Shown one piece after another: positions 23,734 to 37,200 of a stretch of DNA of 64,000 bases (the first letter of the stretch is position 1; the number at the start of each line of letters is the position of its first letter). Source of the stretch: Actinernus sp. WN-2022 (Eukaryota; Cnidaria; Anthozoa; Actiniaria; Actinernidae); NCBI GenBank assembly GCA_030867875.1, contig JAOWCC010000936.1, positions 18,780,984 through 18,844,983 of the forward strand, given 5' to 3'. A model generated the notes under the pieces. It was not told the DNA's origin. It did not search any database and saw nothing but the letters and a program-made list of their open reading frames with translations. Position numbers and translations under genes: made by a program.

Positions 23734-25750
23734 GGCTAAAAAATCCAGATTTGACCATTTTTGAATTATGTTGATTTTTTGTTCAATTCTTTCTCCAACT
23801 TAATCCATTCATGTTCTGAAGCTAACAGGAGATTGTTTGATATCATTTTGAAGCATATTGAGTGTTTTTTTATTTTTGTCAGAAATCCAGATTTGACCAT
23901 TTTTGAAGATGTTAATTTTTACTTCAATTCTTTCTCCAACTTAATCCATTGATATTCAGAAGCTAACAGGAGATTGTTTGAGATCATTTTGAAGCATATT
24001 GAGTGGTTTTTTTATTTTTGTCAGAAATCCAAGATTTTTCGCCTACCCGGTCTGGCAAAAAATATCCAGATTTGACCATTTTTTGAAGATGTTGATTTTT
24101 TGTTCAATTCTTTCTCCAACTTAATCCATTCATGTTCTGAAGCTAACAGGAGATTGTTTGATATCATTTTGAAGCATATTGAGTGTTTTTTTATTTTTGT
24201 CAGAAATCCAGATTTGACCATTTTTGATGATGTTAATTTTTTTCTTCAATTCTTTCTCCAACTTAATCCATTGATGTTCAGAAGCTACCAGGAGATTGTT
24301 TGAGATCATTTTGAAGCATATTGAGTGTTTTTTTTATTTTTGTAAGAAATCCAAGATTATTTGCCTACCCGGTCTGGCAAAAAATATTCAGATTTGACCA
24401 TTTTTTGAAGATGTTGATTTTTTTATTCAATTCTTACTCCAACTTAATCCATTCATGTTCTGAAGCTAACAGGAGATTGTTTGATATCATTTTGAAGCAT
24501 ATTGAGTGTTTTTTCATTTTTGTCAGAAATCCAAGATTTTTCGCCTACCCGGTCTGGCAAAAAATATTCAGATTTGACCATTTTTTGAAGATGTTAATTT
24601 TTACTTCAATTCTTTCTCCAAATTAATCCATTGATGTTCTGAAGCTAACAGGAGATTGTTTGAGATCATTTTGAAGCATATTGAGTGTTTTTTTTATTTT
24701 TGTCAGAAATCCAAGACTTTTCGCCTACCCGGTCTGGCAAAAAATATCCAGATTTGACCATTTTTTTAAGATGTTGATTTTTTGTTCAATTCTTTCTCCA
24801 ACTTAATCCATTGATGTTCAGAAGCTAACAGGAGATTGTTTGAGATCATTTTGAAGCATAGTGAGTGTTTTTTTTATTTTTGTCAGAAATCCAAGATTTT
24901 TCGCCTACCCGGTCTGGCAAAAAATATTCAGATTTGACCATTTTTTGAAGATGTTGATTTTTTGTTCAATTCTTTCTCCAACTTAATCCATTGATGTTCA
25001 GAAGCTAACAGGAGATTGTTTGAGATCATTTTGAAGCATAGTGAGTGTTTTTTTTATTTTTGTCAGAAATCCAAGATTTTTCGCCTACCCGGTCTGGCAA
25101 AAAATATTCAGATTTGACCATTTTTTGAAGATGTTGATTTTTTTTTCAATTCTTTCTCCAACTTAATCCATTCATGTTCTGAAGCTAACAGGAGATTGTT
25201 TGATATCATTTTGAAGCATTATCGAGTGGTTTTTAGTTTTTGTCAGAAATCAAAAAGCCAGATTTGAACATTTTTGATGATGTTAATTTTTACTTCAATT
25301 CTTTCTCCAACTTAATCCATTGATGTTCAGAAGCTAACAGGAGATTGTTTGAGATCATTTTGAAGCATATTGAGTGGTTTTTTTATTTTTGTCAGAAATC
25401 CAAGACTTTTCGCCTACCCGGTCTGGCAAAAAATATCCAGATTTGACCATTTTTGAAGATGTTGATTTTTTGTTCAATTCTTTCTCCAACTTAATCCATT
25501 CATGTTCTGAAGCTAACAGGAGATTGTTTGATATCATTTTGAAGCATTATCGAGTGGTTTTTAGTTTTTGTCAGAAATCAAAAATCCGATTTGACCATTT
25601 TTGATGATGTTAATTTTTACTTCAATTCTTTCTCCAACTTAATCCATTCATGTTCTGAAGCTACCAGGAGATTGTTTGAGATCATTTTGAAGCATATTGA
25701 GTGTTTTTTTATTTTTGTAAGAAATCCAAGATTATTTGCCTACCCGGTCT
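23734..25750 (+). repeat. Satellite block between inserts 8 and 9 (second 2,257-bp HOR unit)
   Basis: Units: C'-A-C-A'-A-A-A-A-B-A-B', as between inserts 3 and 4. Private changes include c-to-a at 24622 and 'gtgttttttt' for 'gtggtttttt' near 24685. Confidence 0.88.
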
Positions 25751-25990
25751 CTACTAATTATCATAATGGTCGGTACCTTAAATGCAGAATAAACTTCTAA
25801 ACGATATCGATATCTCGATAGGATATGTACCTACTGGCCATGGAGTTCCTGTGACCTGACAACGTAACTCATCTAAACAAGATAGACACTGCTTCTGTTG
25901 TGTGGAGACAGGAAGATATTGAGGTACGTGTTATGAAGGTGTCGAGAAAGGAAGCAGATATTCAGGTGTGTGTTATGAAGGATAGACACT
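25751..25990 (+). repeat. 240-bp interspersed element, copy 9 (haplotype 1)
   Basis: Last haplotype-1 copy in the window. It lacks the g-to-a change of its counterpart copy 4, so that change arose after the duplication or was lost here. Confidence 0.92.
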
Positions 25991-28070
25991 GGCTAAAAAA
26001 TCCAGATTTGACCATTTTTGAATTATGTTGATTTTTTGTTCAATTCTTTCTCCAACTTAATCCATTCATGTTCTGAAGCTAACAGGAGATTGTTTGATAT
26101 CATTTTGAAGCATATTGAGTGTTTTTTTATTTTTGTCAGAAATCCAGATTTGACCATTTTTGAAGATGTTAATTTTTACTTCAATTCTTTCTCCAACTTA
26201 ATCCATTGATATTCAGAAGCTAACAGGAGATTGTTTGAGATCATTTTGAAGCATATTGAGTGGTTTTTTTATTTTTGTCAGAAATCCAAGATTTTTCGCC
26301 TACCCGGTCTGGCAAAAAATATCCAGATTTGACCATTTTTTGAAGATGTTGATTTTTTGTTCAATTCTTTCTCCAACTTAATCCATTCATGTTCTGAAGC
26401 TAACAGGAGATTGTTTGATATCATTTTGAAGCATTATCGAGTGGTTTTTAGTTTTTGTCAGAAATCAAAAATCCAGATTTGAACATTTTTGATGATGTTA
26501 ATTTTTACTTCAATTCTTTCTCCAACTTAATCCATTGATATTCAGAAGCTAACAGGAGATTGTTTGAGATCATTTTGAAGCATAGTGAGTGGTTTTTTTA
26601 TTTTTGTCAGAAATCCAAGATTTTTCGCCTACCCGGTCTGGCAAAAAATATTCAGATTTGACCATTTTTTGAAGATGTTGATTTTTTGTTCAATTCTTTC
26701 TCCAACTTAATCCATTGATGTTCAGAAGCTAACAGGAGATTGTTTGAGATCATTTTGAAGCATAGTGAGTGTTTTTTTTATTTTTGTCAGAAATCCAAAA
26801 TTTTTTGCCTACCCGGTCTGGCAAAAAATATTCAGATTTGACCATTTTTTGAAGATGTTGATTTTTTGTTCAATTCTTTCTCCAACTTAATCCATTCATG
26901 TTCTGAAGCTAACAGGAGATTGTTTGATATCATTTTGAAGCATTATCGAGTGGTTTTTAGTTTTTGTCAGAAATCAAAAATCCAGATTTGAACATTTTTG
27001 ATGATAATTTTTACTTCAATTCTTTCTCCAACTTAATCCATTGATGTTCAGAAGCTAACAGGAGATTGTTTGAGATCATTTTGAAGCATAGTGAGTGTTT
27101 TTTTTATTTTTGTCAGAAATCCAAGATTTTTCGCCTACCCGGTCTGGCAAAAAATATTCAGATTTGACCATTTTTTGAAGATGTTGATTTTTTGTTCAAT
27201 TCTTTCTCCAACTTAATCCATTCATGTTCTGAAGCTAACAGGAGATTGTTTGATATCATTTTGAAGCATTATCGAGTGGTTTTTAGTTTTTGTCAGAAAT
27301 CCAGATTTGACCATTTTTGATGATGTTAATTTTTTCTTCAATTCTTTCTCCAACTTAATCCATTCATGTTCTGAAGCTACCAGGAGATTGTTTGAGATCA
27401 TTTTGAAGCATATTGAGTGTTTTTTTATTTTTGTCAGAAATCCAGATTTGACCATTTTTGATGATGTTAATTTTTTCTTCAATTCTTTCTCCAACTTAAT
27501 CCATTGATGTTCAGAAGCTACCAGGAGATTGTTTGAGATCATTTTGAAGCATATTGAGGTTTTTTTTTATTTTTGTCAGAAATCCAAGATTTTTCGCCTA
27601 CCCGGTCTGGCAAAAAATATTCAGATTTGACCATTTTTTGAAGATGTTGATTTTTTGTTCAATTCTTTCTCCAACTTAATCCATTCATGTTGTGAAGCTA
27701 ACAGGAGATTGTTTGAGATCATTTTGAAGCATATTGAGTGTTTTTTTATTTTTGTCAGAAATCCAGATTTGACCATTTTTGATGATGTTAATTTTTTTCT
27801 TCAATTCTTTCTCCAACTTAATCCATTCATGTTCTGAAGCTACCAGGAGATTGTTTGAGATCATTTTGAAGCATATAGAGTGTTTTTTTATTTTTGTCAG
27901 AAATCCAGATTTGACCATTTTTGATGATGTTAATTTTTTCTTCAATTCTTTCTCCAACTTAATCCATTGATGTTCAGAAGCTACCAGGAGATTGTTTGAG
28001 ATCATTTTGAAGCATATTGAGTGTTTTTTTATTTTTGTAAGAAATCCAAGATTATTTGCCTACCCGGTCT
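25991..28070 (+). repeat. Satellite block between inserts 9 and 10 (first, chimeric copy of the 2,319-bp HOR)
   Basis: Units: C'-A-B-A-A-B-A-hybrid-C-A-C-C. From about 26350 it matches the 2,319-bp HOR that follows, but its first two units (C'-A) are of the haplotype-1 kind in place of A-C. The B unit at 26940 carries a 3-base loss ('gatgataattttt'), and an A unit has 'ccaaaattttttgcc'; both recur in each HOR copy. Confidence 0.88.
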
Positions 28071-28310
28071 CTACTAATTATCATAATGGTCGGTACCTTA
28101 AATGCAGAATAAACTTCTAAACGATATCGATATCTCGATAGGATATGTACCTACCAGCCATGGAGTTCCTGTGACCTGACAACGTAACTCATCTAAACAA
28201 GATAGACACTGCTTCTGATGTGTGGAGACAGGAAGATATTGAGGTACGTGTTATGAAGGTGTCGAGAAAGGAAGCAGATATTCAGGTGTGTGTTATGAAG
28301 GATAGACACT
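28071..28310 (+). repeat. 240-bp interspersed element, copy 10 (haplotype 3)
   Basis: First of three haplotype-3 copies spaced exactly 2,319 bp apart (copies 10, 11, 12). Preceded by C-C and followed by A with 'ctggtaaaaa'. Confidence 0.92.
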
Positions 28311-30389
28311 GGCTAAAAAATCCAGATTTGACCATTTTTGAATTATGTTGATTTTTTGTTCAATTCTTTCTCCAACTTAATCCATTCATGTTCTGAAGCT
28401 AACAGGAGATTGTTTGAGATCATTTTGAAGCATATTGAGTGTTTTTTTATATTTGTCAGAAATCCAAGATTTTTCGCCTACCCGGTCTGGTAAAAAATAT
28501 CCAGATTTGACCATTTTTTTAAGATGTTGATTTTTTGTTCAATTCTTTCTCCAACTTAATCCATTCATGTTCTGAAGCTAACAGGAGATTGTTTGAGATC
28601 ATTTTGAAGCATATTGAGTGTTTTTTTATTTTTGTCAGAAATCCAGATTTGACCATTTTTGATGATGTTAATTTTTTGTTCAATTCTTTCTCCAACTTAA
28701 TCCATTCATGTTCTGAAGCTAACAGGAGATTGTTTGATATCATTTTGAAGCATTATCGAGTGGTTTTTAGTTTTTGTCAGAAATCAAAAATCCAGATTTG
28801 AACATTTTTGATGATGTTAATTTTTACTTCAATTCTTTCTCCAACTTAATCCATTGATATTCAGAAGCTAACAGGAGATTGTTTGAGATCATTTTGAAGC
28901 ATAGTGAGTGGTTTTTTTATTTTTGTCAGAAATCCAAGATTTTTCGCCTACCCGGTCTGGCAAAAAATATTCAGATTTGACCATTTTTTGAAGATGTTGA
29001 TTTTTTGTTCAATTCTTTCTCCAACTTAATCCATTGATGTTCAGAAGCTAACAGGAGATTGTTTGAGATCATTTTGAAGCATAGTGAGTGTTTTTTTTAT
29101 TTTTGTCAGAAATCCAAAATTTTTTGCCTACCCGGTCTGGCAAAAAATATTCAGATTTGACCATTTTTTGAAGATGTTGATTTTTTGTTCAATTCTTTCT
29201 CCAACTTAATCCATTCATGTTCTGAAGCTAACAGGAGATTGTTTGATATCATTTTGAAGCATTATCGAGTGGTTTTTAGTTTTTGTCAGAAATCAAAAAT
29301 CCAGATTTGAACATTTTTGATGATAATTTTTACTTCAATTCTTTCTCCAACTTAATCCATTGATGTTCAGAAGCTAACAGGAGATTGTTTGAGATCATTT
29401 TGAAGCATAGTGAGTGTTTTTTTTATTTTTGTCAGAAATCCAAGATTTTTCGCCTACCCGGTCTGGCAAAAAATATTCAGATTTGACCATTTTTTGAAGA
29501 TGTTGATTTTTTGTTCAATTCTTTCTCCAACTTAATCCATTCATGTTCTGAAGCTAACAGGAGATTGTTTGATATCATTTTGAAGCATTATCGAGTGGTT
29601 TTTAGTTTTTGTCAGAAATCCAGATTTGACCATTTTTGATGATGTTAATTTTTTCTTCAATTCTTTCTCCAACTTAATCCATTCATGTTCTGAAGCTACC
29701 AGGAGATTGTTTGAGATCATTTTGAAGCATATTGAGTGTTTTTTTATTTTTGTCAGAAATCCAGATTTGACCATTTTTGATGATGTTAATTTTTTCTTCA
29801 ATTCTTTCTCCAACTTAATCCATTGATGTTCAGAAGCTACCAGGAGATTGTTTGAGATCATTTTGAAGCATATTGAGGTTTTTTTTTATTTTTGTCAGAA
29901 ATCCAAGATTTTTCGCCTACCCGGTCTGGCAAAAAATATTCAGATTTGACCATTTTTTGAAGATGTTGATTTTTTGTTCAATTCTTTCTCCAACTTAATC
30001 CATTCATGTTGTGAAGCTAACAGGAGATTGTTTGAGATCATTTTGAAGCATATTGAGTGTTTTTTTATTTTTGTCAGAAATCCAGATTTGACCATTTTTG
30101 ATGATGTTAATTTTTTTCTTCAATTCTTTCTCCAACTTAATCCATTCATGTTCTGAAGCTACCAGGAGATTGTTTGAGATCATTTTGAAGCATATAGAGT
30201 GTTTTTTTATTTTTGTCAGAAATCCAGATTTGACCATTTTTGATGATGTTAATTTTTTCTTCAATTCTTTCTCCAACTTAATCCATTGATGTTCAGAAGC
30301 TACCAGGAGATTGTTTGAGATCATTTTGAAGCATATTGAGTGTTTTTTTATTTTTGTAAGAAATCCAAGATTATTTGCCTACCCGGTCT
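28311..30389 (+). repeat. Satellite part of 2,319-bp HOR, full copy 1
   Basis: Units: A-C-B-A-A-B-A-hybrid-C-A-C-C, 13 units counting the type I unit. Private change: 'ttttttatatttgtc' near 28450. Confidence 0.9.
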
Positions 30390-30629
30390 CTACTAATTAT
30401 CATAATGGTCGGTACCTTAAATGCAGAATAAACTTCTAAACGATATCGATATCTCGATAGGATATGTACCTACCAGCCATGGAGTTCCTGTGACCTGACA
30501 ACGTAACTCATCTAAACAAGATAGACACTGCTTCTGATGTGTGGAGACAGGAAGATATTGAGGTACGTGTTATGAAGGTGTCGAGAAAGGAAGCAGATAT
30601 TCAGGTGTGTGTTATGAAGGATAGACACT
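30390..30629 (+). repeat. 240-bp interspersed element, copy 11 (haplotype 3)
   Basis: It lies 2,319 bp after copy 10; I saw no difference between the two. Confidence 0.92.
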
Positions 30630-32708
30630 GGCTAAAAAATCCAGATTTGACCATTTTTGAATTATGTTGATTTTTTGTTCAATTCTTTCTCCAACTTAAT
30701 CCATTCATGTTCTGAAGCTAACAGGAGATTGTTTGAGATCATTTTGAAGCATATTGAGTGTTTTTTTATTTTTGTCAGAAATCCAAGATTTTTCGCCTAC
30801 CCGGTCTGGTAAAAAATATCCAGATTTGACCATTTTTTGAAGATGTTGATTTTTTGTTCAATTCTTTCTCCAACTTAATCCATTCATGTTCTGAAGCTAA
30901 CAGGAGATTGTTTGAGATCATTTTGAAGCATATTGAGTGTTTTTTTATTTTTGTCAGAAATCCAGATTTGACCATTTTTGATGATGTTAATTTTTTGTTC
31001 AATTCTTTCTCCAACTTAATCCATTCATGTTCTGAAGCTAACAGGAGATTGTTTGATATCATTTTGAAGCATTATCGAGTGGTTTTTAGTTTTTGTCAGA
31101 AATCAAAAATCCAGATTTGAACATTTTTGATGATGTTAATTTTTACTTCAATTCTTTCTCCAACTTAATCCATTGATATTCAGAAGCTAACAGGAGATTG
31201 TTTGAGATCATTTTGAAGCATAGTGAGTGGTTTTTTTATTTTTGTCAGAAATCCAAGATTTTTCGCCTACCTGGTCTGGCAAAAAATATTCAGATTTGAC
31301 CATTTTTTGAAGATGTTGATTTTTTGTTCAATTCTTTCTCCAACTTAATCCATTGATGTTCAGAAGCTAACAGGAGATTGTTTGAGATCATTTTGAAGCA
31401 TAGTGAGTGTTTTTTTTATTTTTGTCAGAAATCCAAAATTTTTTGCCTACCCGGTCTGGCAAAAAATATTCAGATTTGACCATTTTTTGAAGATGTTGAT
31501 TTTTTGTTCAATTCTTTCTCCAACTTAATCCATTCATGTTCTGAAGCTAACAGGAGATTGTTTGATATCATTTTGAAGCATTATCGAGTGGTTTTTAGTT
31601 TTTGTCAGAAATCAAAAATCCAGATTTGAACATTTTTGATGATAATTTTTACTTCAATTCTTTCTCCAACTTAATCCATTGATGTTCAGAAGCTAACAGG
31701 AGATTGTTTGAGATCATTTTGAAGCATAGTGAGTGTTTTTTTTATTTTTGTCAGAAATCCAAGATTTTTCGCCTACCCGGTCTGGCAAAAAATATTCAGA
31801 TTTGACCATTTTTTGAAGATGTTGATTTTTTGTTCAATTCTTTCTCCAACTTAATCCATTCATGTTCTGAAGCTAACAGGAGATTGTTTGATATCATTTT
31901 GAAGCATTATCGAGTGGTTTTTAGTTTTTGTCAGAAATCCAGATTTGACCATTTTTGATGATGTTAATTTTTTCTTCAATTCTTTCTCCAACTTAATCCA
32001 TTCATGTTCTGAAGCTACCAGGAGATTGTTTGAGATCATTTTGAAGCATATTGAGTGTTTTTTTATTTTTGTCAGAAATCCAGATTTGACCATTTTTGAT
32101 GATGTTAATTTTTTCTTCAATTCTTTCTCCAACTTAATCCATTGATGTTCAGAAGCTACCAGGAGATTGTTTGAGATCATTTTGAAGCATATTGAGGTTT
32201 TTTTTTATTTTTGTCAGAAATCCAAGATTTTTCGCCTACCCGGTCTGGCAAAAAATATTCAGATTTGACCATTTTTTGAAGATGTTGATTTTTTGTTCAA
32301 TTCTTTCTCCAACTTAATCCATTCATGTTGTGAAGCTAACAGGAGATTGTTTGAGATCATTTTGAAGCATATTGAGTGTTTTTTTATTTTTGTCAGAAAT
32401 CCAGATTTGACCATTTTTGATGATGTTAATTTTTTTCTTCAATTCTTTCTCCAACTTAATCCATTCATGTTCTGAAGCTACCAGGAGATTGTTTGAGATC
32501 ATTTTGAAGCATATAGAGTGTTTTTTTATTTTTGTCAGAAATCCAGATTTGACCATTTTTGATGATGTTAATTTTTTCTTCAATTCTTTCTCCAACTTAA
32601 TCCATTGATGTTCAGAAGCTACCAGGAGATTGTTTGAGATCATTTTGAAGCATATTGAGTGTTTTTTTATTTTTGTAAGAAATCCAAGATTATTTGCCTA
32701 CCCGGTCT
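30630..32708 (+). repeat. Satellite part of 2,319-bp HOR, full copy 2
   Basis: Same 12-unit order as the preceding copy. I noticed three single-base differences: near 28450/30769, near 28518/30837 (ttaagatg against tgaagatg), and c-to-t at 31272. That is roughly 99.9% identity and points to very recent duplication. Confidence 0.9.
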
Positions 32709-32948
32709 CTACTAATTATCATAATGGTCGGTACCTTAAATGCAGAATAAACTTCTAAACGATATCGATATCTCGATAGGATATGTACCTACCAGCCATG
32801 GAGTTCCTGTGACCTGACAACGTAACTCATCTAAACAAGATAGACACTGCTTCTGATGTGTGGAGACAGGAAGATATTGAGGTACGTGTTATGAAGGTGT
32901 CGAGAAAGGAAGCAGATATTCAGGTGTGTGTTATGAAGGATAGACACT
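32709..32948 (+). repeat. 240-bp interspersed element, copy 12 (haplotype 3)
   Basis: It lies 2,319 bp after copy 11 and closes the regular HOR run; the next interval is shortened. Confidence 0.92.
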
Positions 32949-34058
32949 GGCTAAAAAATCCAGATTTGACCATTTTTGAATTATGTTGATTTTTTGTTCA
33001 ATTCTTTCTCCAACTTAATCCATTCATGTTCTGAAGCTAACAGGAGATTGTTTGAGATCATTTTGAAGCATATTGAGTGTTTTTTTATTTTTGTCAGAAA
33101 TCCAAGATTTTTCGCCTACCCGGTCTGGTAAAAAATATCCAGATTTGACCATTTTTTTAAGATGTTGATTTTTTGTTCAATTCTTTCTCCAACTTAATCC
33201 ATTCATGTTCTGAAGCTAACAGGAGATTGTTTGAGATCATTTTGAAGCATATTGAGTGTTTTTTTATTTTTGTCAGAAATCCAGATTTGACCATTTTTGA
33301 TGATGTTAATTTTTTGTTCAATTCTTTCTCCAACTTAATCCATTCATGTTCTGAAGCTAACAGGAGATTGTTTGATATCATTTTGAAGCATTATCGAGTG
33401 GTTTTTAGTTTTTGTCAGAAATCAAAAATCCGATTTGACCATTTTTGGATGATGTTAATTTTTACTTCAATTCTTTCTCCAACTTAATCCATTGATGTTC
33501 AGAAGCTAACAGGAGATTGTTTGAGATCATTTTGAAGCATATTGAGTGGTTTTTTTATTTTTGTCAGAAATCCAAGATTTTTCGCCTACCCGGTCTGGCA
33601 AAAAATATTCAGATTTGACCATTTTTTGAAGATGTTGATTTTTTGTTCAATTCTTTCTCCAACTTAATCCATTCATGTTCTGAAGCTAACAGGAGATTGT
33701 TTGATATCATTTTGAAGCATTATCGAGTGGTTTTTAGTTTTTGTCAGAAATCCAGATTTGACCATTTTTGATGATGTTAATTTTTTCTTCAATTCTTTCT
33801 CCAACTTAATCCATTCATGTTCTGAAGCTACCAGGAGATTGTTTGAGATCATTTTGAAGCATATTGAGTGTTTTTTTATTTTTGTCAGAAATCCAGATTT
33901 GACCATTTTTGATGATGTTAATTTTTTCTTCAATTCTTTCTCCAACTTAATCCATTGATGTTCAGAAGCTACCAGGAGATTGTTTGAGATCATTTTGAAG
34001 CATATTGAGTGTTTTTTTATTTTTGTAAGAAATCCAAGATTATTTGCCTACCCGGTCT
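32949..34058 (+). repeat. Shortened HOR between inserts 12 and 13 (1,350 bp)
   Basis: Units: A-C-B'-A-hybrid-C. It starts and ends like the 2,319-bp HOR, but the middle A-A-B-A run and the last A-C-C are missing, and the B unit is the 'aatccgatttg' subtype with 'tttttggatg'. It looks like an unequal-crossover derivative. Confidence 0.86.
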
Positions 34059-34298
34059 CTACTAATTATCATAATGGTCGGTACCTTAAATGCAGAATAA
34101 ACTTCTAAACGATATCGATATCTCGATAGGATATGTACCTACCAGCCATGGAGTTCCTGTGACCTGACAACGTAACTCATCTAAACAAGATAGACACTGC
34201 TTCTGATGTGTGGAGACAGGAAGATATTGAGGTACGTGTTATGAAGGTGTCGAGAAAGGAAGCAGATATTCAGGTGTGTGTTATGAAGGATAGACACT
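34059..34298 (+). repeat. 240-bp interspersed element, copy 13 (haplotype 3)
   Basis: Last haplotype-3 copy. It is followed by over 5 kb without an element. Confidence 0.92.
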
Positions 34299-37200
34299 GG
34301 CTAAAAAATCCAGATTTGACCATTTTTGAATTATGTTGATTTTTTGTTCAATTCTTTCTCCAACTTAATCCATTCATGTTCTGAAGCTAACAGGAGATTG
34401 TTTGAGATCATTTTGAAGCATATTGAGTGTTTTTTTATTTTTGTCAGAAATCCAAGATTTTTCGCCTACCCGGTCTGGTAAAAAATATCCAGATTTGACC
34501 ATTTTTTTAAGATGTTGATTTTTTGTTCAATTCTTTCTCCAACTTAATCCATTCATGTTCTGAAGCTAACAGGAGATTGTTTGAGATCATTTTGAAGCAT
34601 ATTGAGTGTTTTTTTATTTTTGTCAGAAATCCAGATTTGACCATTTTTGATGATGTTAATTTTTTGTTCAATTCTTTCTCCAACTTAATCCATTCATGTT
34701 CTGAAGCTAACAGGAGATTGTTTGATATCATTTTGAAGCATTATCGAGTGGTTTTTAGTTTTTGTCAGAAATCAAAAATCCGATTTGACCATTTTTGGAT
34801 GATGTTAATTTTTACTTCAATTCTTTCTCCAACTTAATCCATTGATGTTCAGAAGCTAACAGGAGATTGTTTGAGATCATTTTGAAGCATATTGAGTGGT
34901 TTTTTTATTTTTGTCAGAAATCCAAGATTTTTCGCCTACCCGGTCTGGCAAAAAATATTCAGATTTGACCATTTTTTGAAGATGTTGATTTTTTGTTCAA
35001 TTCTTTCTCCAACTTAATCCATTCATGTTCTGAAGCTAACAGGAGATTGTTTGATATCATTTTGAAGCATATTGAGTGTTTTTTTATTTTTGTCAGAAAT
35101 CCAAGACTTTTCGCCTACCCGGTCTGGCAAAAAATATCCAGATTTGACCATTTTTTTAAGATGTTGATTTTTTGTTCAATTCTTTCTCCAACTTAATCCA
35201 TTCATGTTCTGAAGCTAACAGGAGATTGTTTGATATCATTTTGAAGCATATTGAGTGTTTTTTTATTTTTGTCAGAAATCCAAGACTTTTCGCCTACCCG
35301 GTCTGGCAAAAAATATCCAGATTTGACCATTTTTTTAAGATGTTGATTTTTTGTTCAATTCTTTCTCCAACTTAATCCATTCATGTTCTGAAGCTAACAG
35401 GAGATTGTTTGAGATCATTTTGAAGCATATTGAGTGTTTTTTTATTTTTGTCAGAAATCCAGATTTGACCATTTTTGATGATGTTAATTTTTTGTTCAAT
35501 TCTTTCTCCAACTTAATCCATTCATGTTCTGAAGCTAACAGGAGATTGTTTGAGATCATTTTGAAGCATATTGAGTGTTTTTTTATTTTTGTCAGAAATC
35601 CAGATTTGACCATTTTTGATGATGTTAATTTTTTGTTCAATTCTTTCTCCAACTTAATCCATTCATGTTCTGAAGCTAACAGGAGATTGTTTGAGATCAT
35701 TTTGAAGCATATTGAGTGGTTTTTTATTTTTGTCAGAAATCCAGATTTGACCATTTTTGATGATGTTAATTTTTTCTTCAATTCTTTCTCCAACTTAATC
35801 CATTGATGTTCAGAAGCTACCAGGAGATTGTTTGAGATCATTTTGAAGCATATTGAGGGTTTTTTTTATTTTTGTCAGAAATCCAAGATTTTTCGCCTAC
35901 CCGGTCTGGCAAAAAATATACAGATTTGACCATTTTTTGAAGATGTTGATTTTTTGTTCAATTCTTTCTCCAACTTAATCCATTCATGTTGTGAAGCTAA
36001 CAGGAGATTGTTTGATATCATTTTGAAGCATTATCGAGTGGTTTTTAGTTTTTGTCAGAAATCAAAAATCCGATTTGACCATTTTTGGATGATGTTAATT
36101 TTTACTTCAATTCTTTCTCCAACTTAATCCATTGATGTTCAGAAGCTAACAGGAGATTGTTTGAGATCATTTTGAAGCATATTGAGTGGTTTTTTTATTT
36201 TTGTCAGAAATCCAAGATTTTTCGCCTACCCGGTCTGGCAAAAAATATTCAGATTTGACCATTTTTTGAAGATGTTGATTTTTTGTTCAATTCTTTCTCC
36301 AACTTAATCCATTCATGTTCTGAAGCTAACAGGAGATTGTTTGATATCATTTTGAAGCATATTGAGTGTTTTTTTATTTTTGTCAGAAATCCAAGACTTT
36401 TCGCCTACCCGGTCTGGCAAAAAATATCCAGATTTGACCATTTTTTTAAGATGTTGATTTTTTGTTCAATTCTTTCTCCAACTTAATCCATTCATGTTCT
36501 GAAGCTAACAGGAGATTGTTTGAGATCATTTTGAAGCATATTGAGTGTTTTTTTATTTTTGTCAGAAATCCAGATTTGACCATTTTTGATGATGTTAATT
36601 TTTTGTTCAATTCTTTCTCCAACTTAATCCATTCATGTTCTGAAGCTAACAGGAGATTGTTTGAGATCATTTTGAAGCATATTGAGTGGTTTTTTATTTT
36701 TGTCAGAAATCCAGATTTGACCATTTTTGATGATGTTAATTTTTTCTTCAATTCTTTCTCCAACTTAATCCATTGATGTTCAGAAGCTACCAGGAGATTG
36801 TTTGAGATCATTTTGAAGCATATTGAGGGTTTTTTTTATTTTTGTCAGAAATCCAAGATTTTTCGCCTACCCGGTCTGGCAAAAAATATCCAGATTTGAC
36901 CATTTTTTGAAGATGTTGATTTTTTGTTCAATTCTTTCTCCAACTTAATCCATTCATGTTCTGAAGCTAACAGGAGATTGTTTGAGATCATTTTGAAGCA
37001 TATTGAGTGTTTTTTTATTTTTGTCAGAAATCCAGATTTGACCATTTTTGATGATGTTAATTTTTTGTTCAATTCTTTCTCCAACTTAATCCATTCATGT
37101 TCTGAAGCTAACAGGAGATTGTTTGAGATCATTTTGAAGCATATTGAGTGGTTTTTTATTTTTGTCAGAAATCCAGATTTGACCATTTTTGATGATGTTA

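Larger units (their letters stand above)
28071..32708 (+). repeat. 2,319-bp 13-unit HOR, two full tandem copies
   Basis: Each copy is one element plus A-C-B-A-A-B-A-hybrid-C-A-C-C. A partial copy precedes it (about 26350-28070) and a shortened one follows (32709-34058). This is the most regular HOR run in the window. Confidence 0.92.

Noticed and set aside
9858..26110. Long-distance duplications as pure assembly artefacts
   Set aside because: Copies carry distinct private changes (e.g. 9964, 13731, 24622), so they are not simple re-use of the same reads. Local collapse or expansion cannot be excluded without spanning reads.
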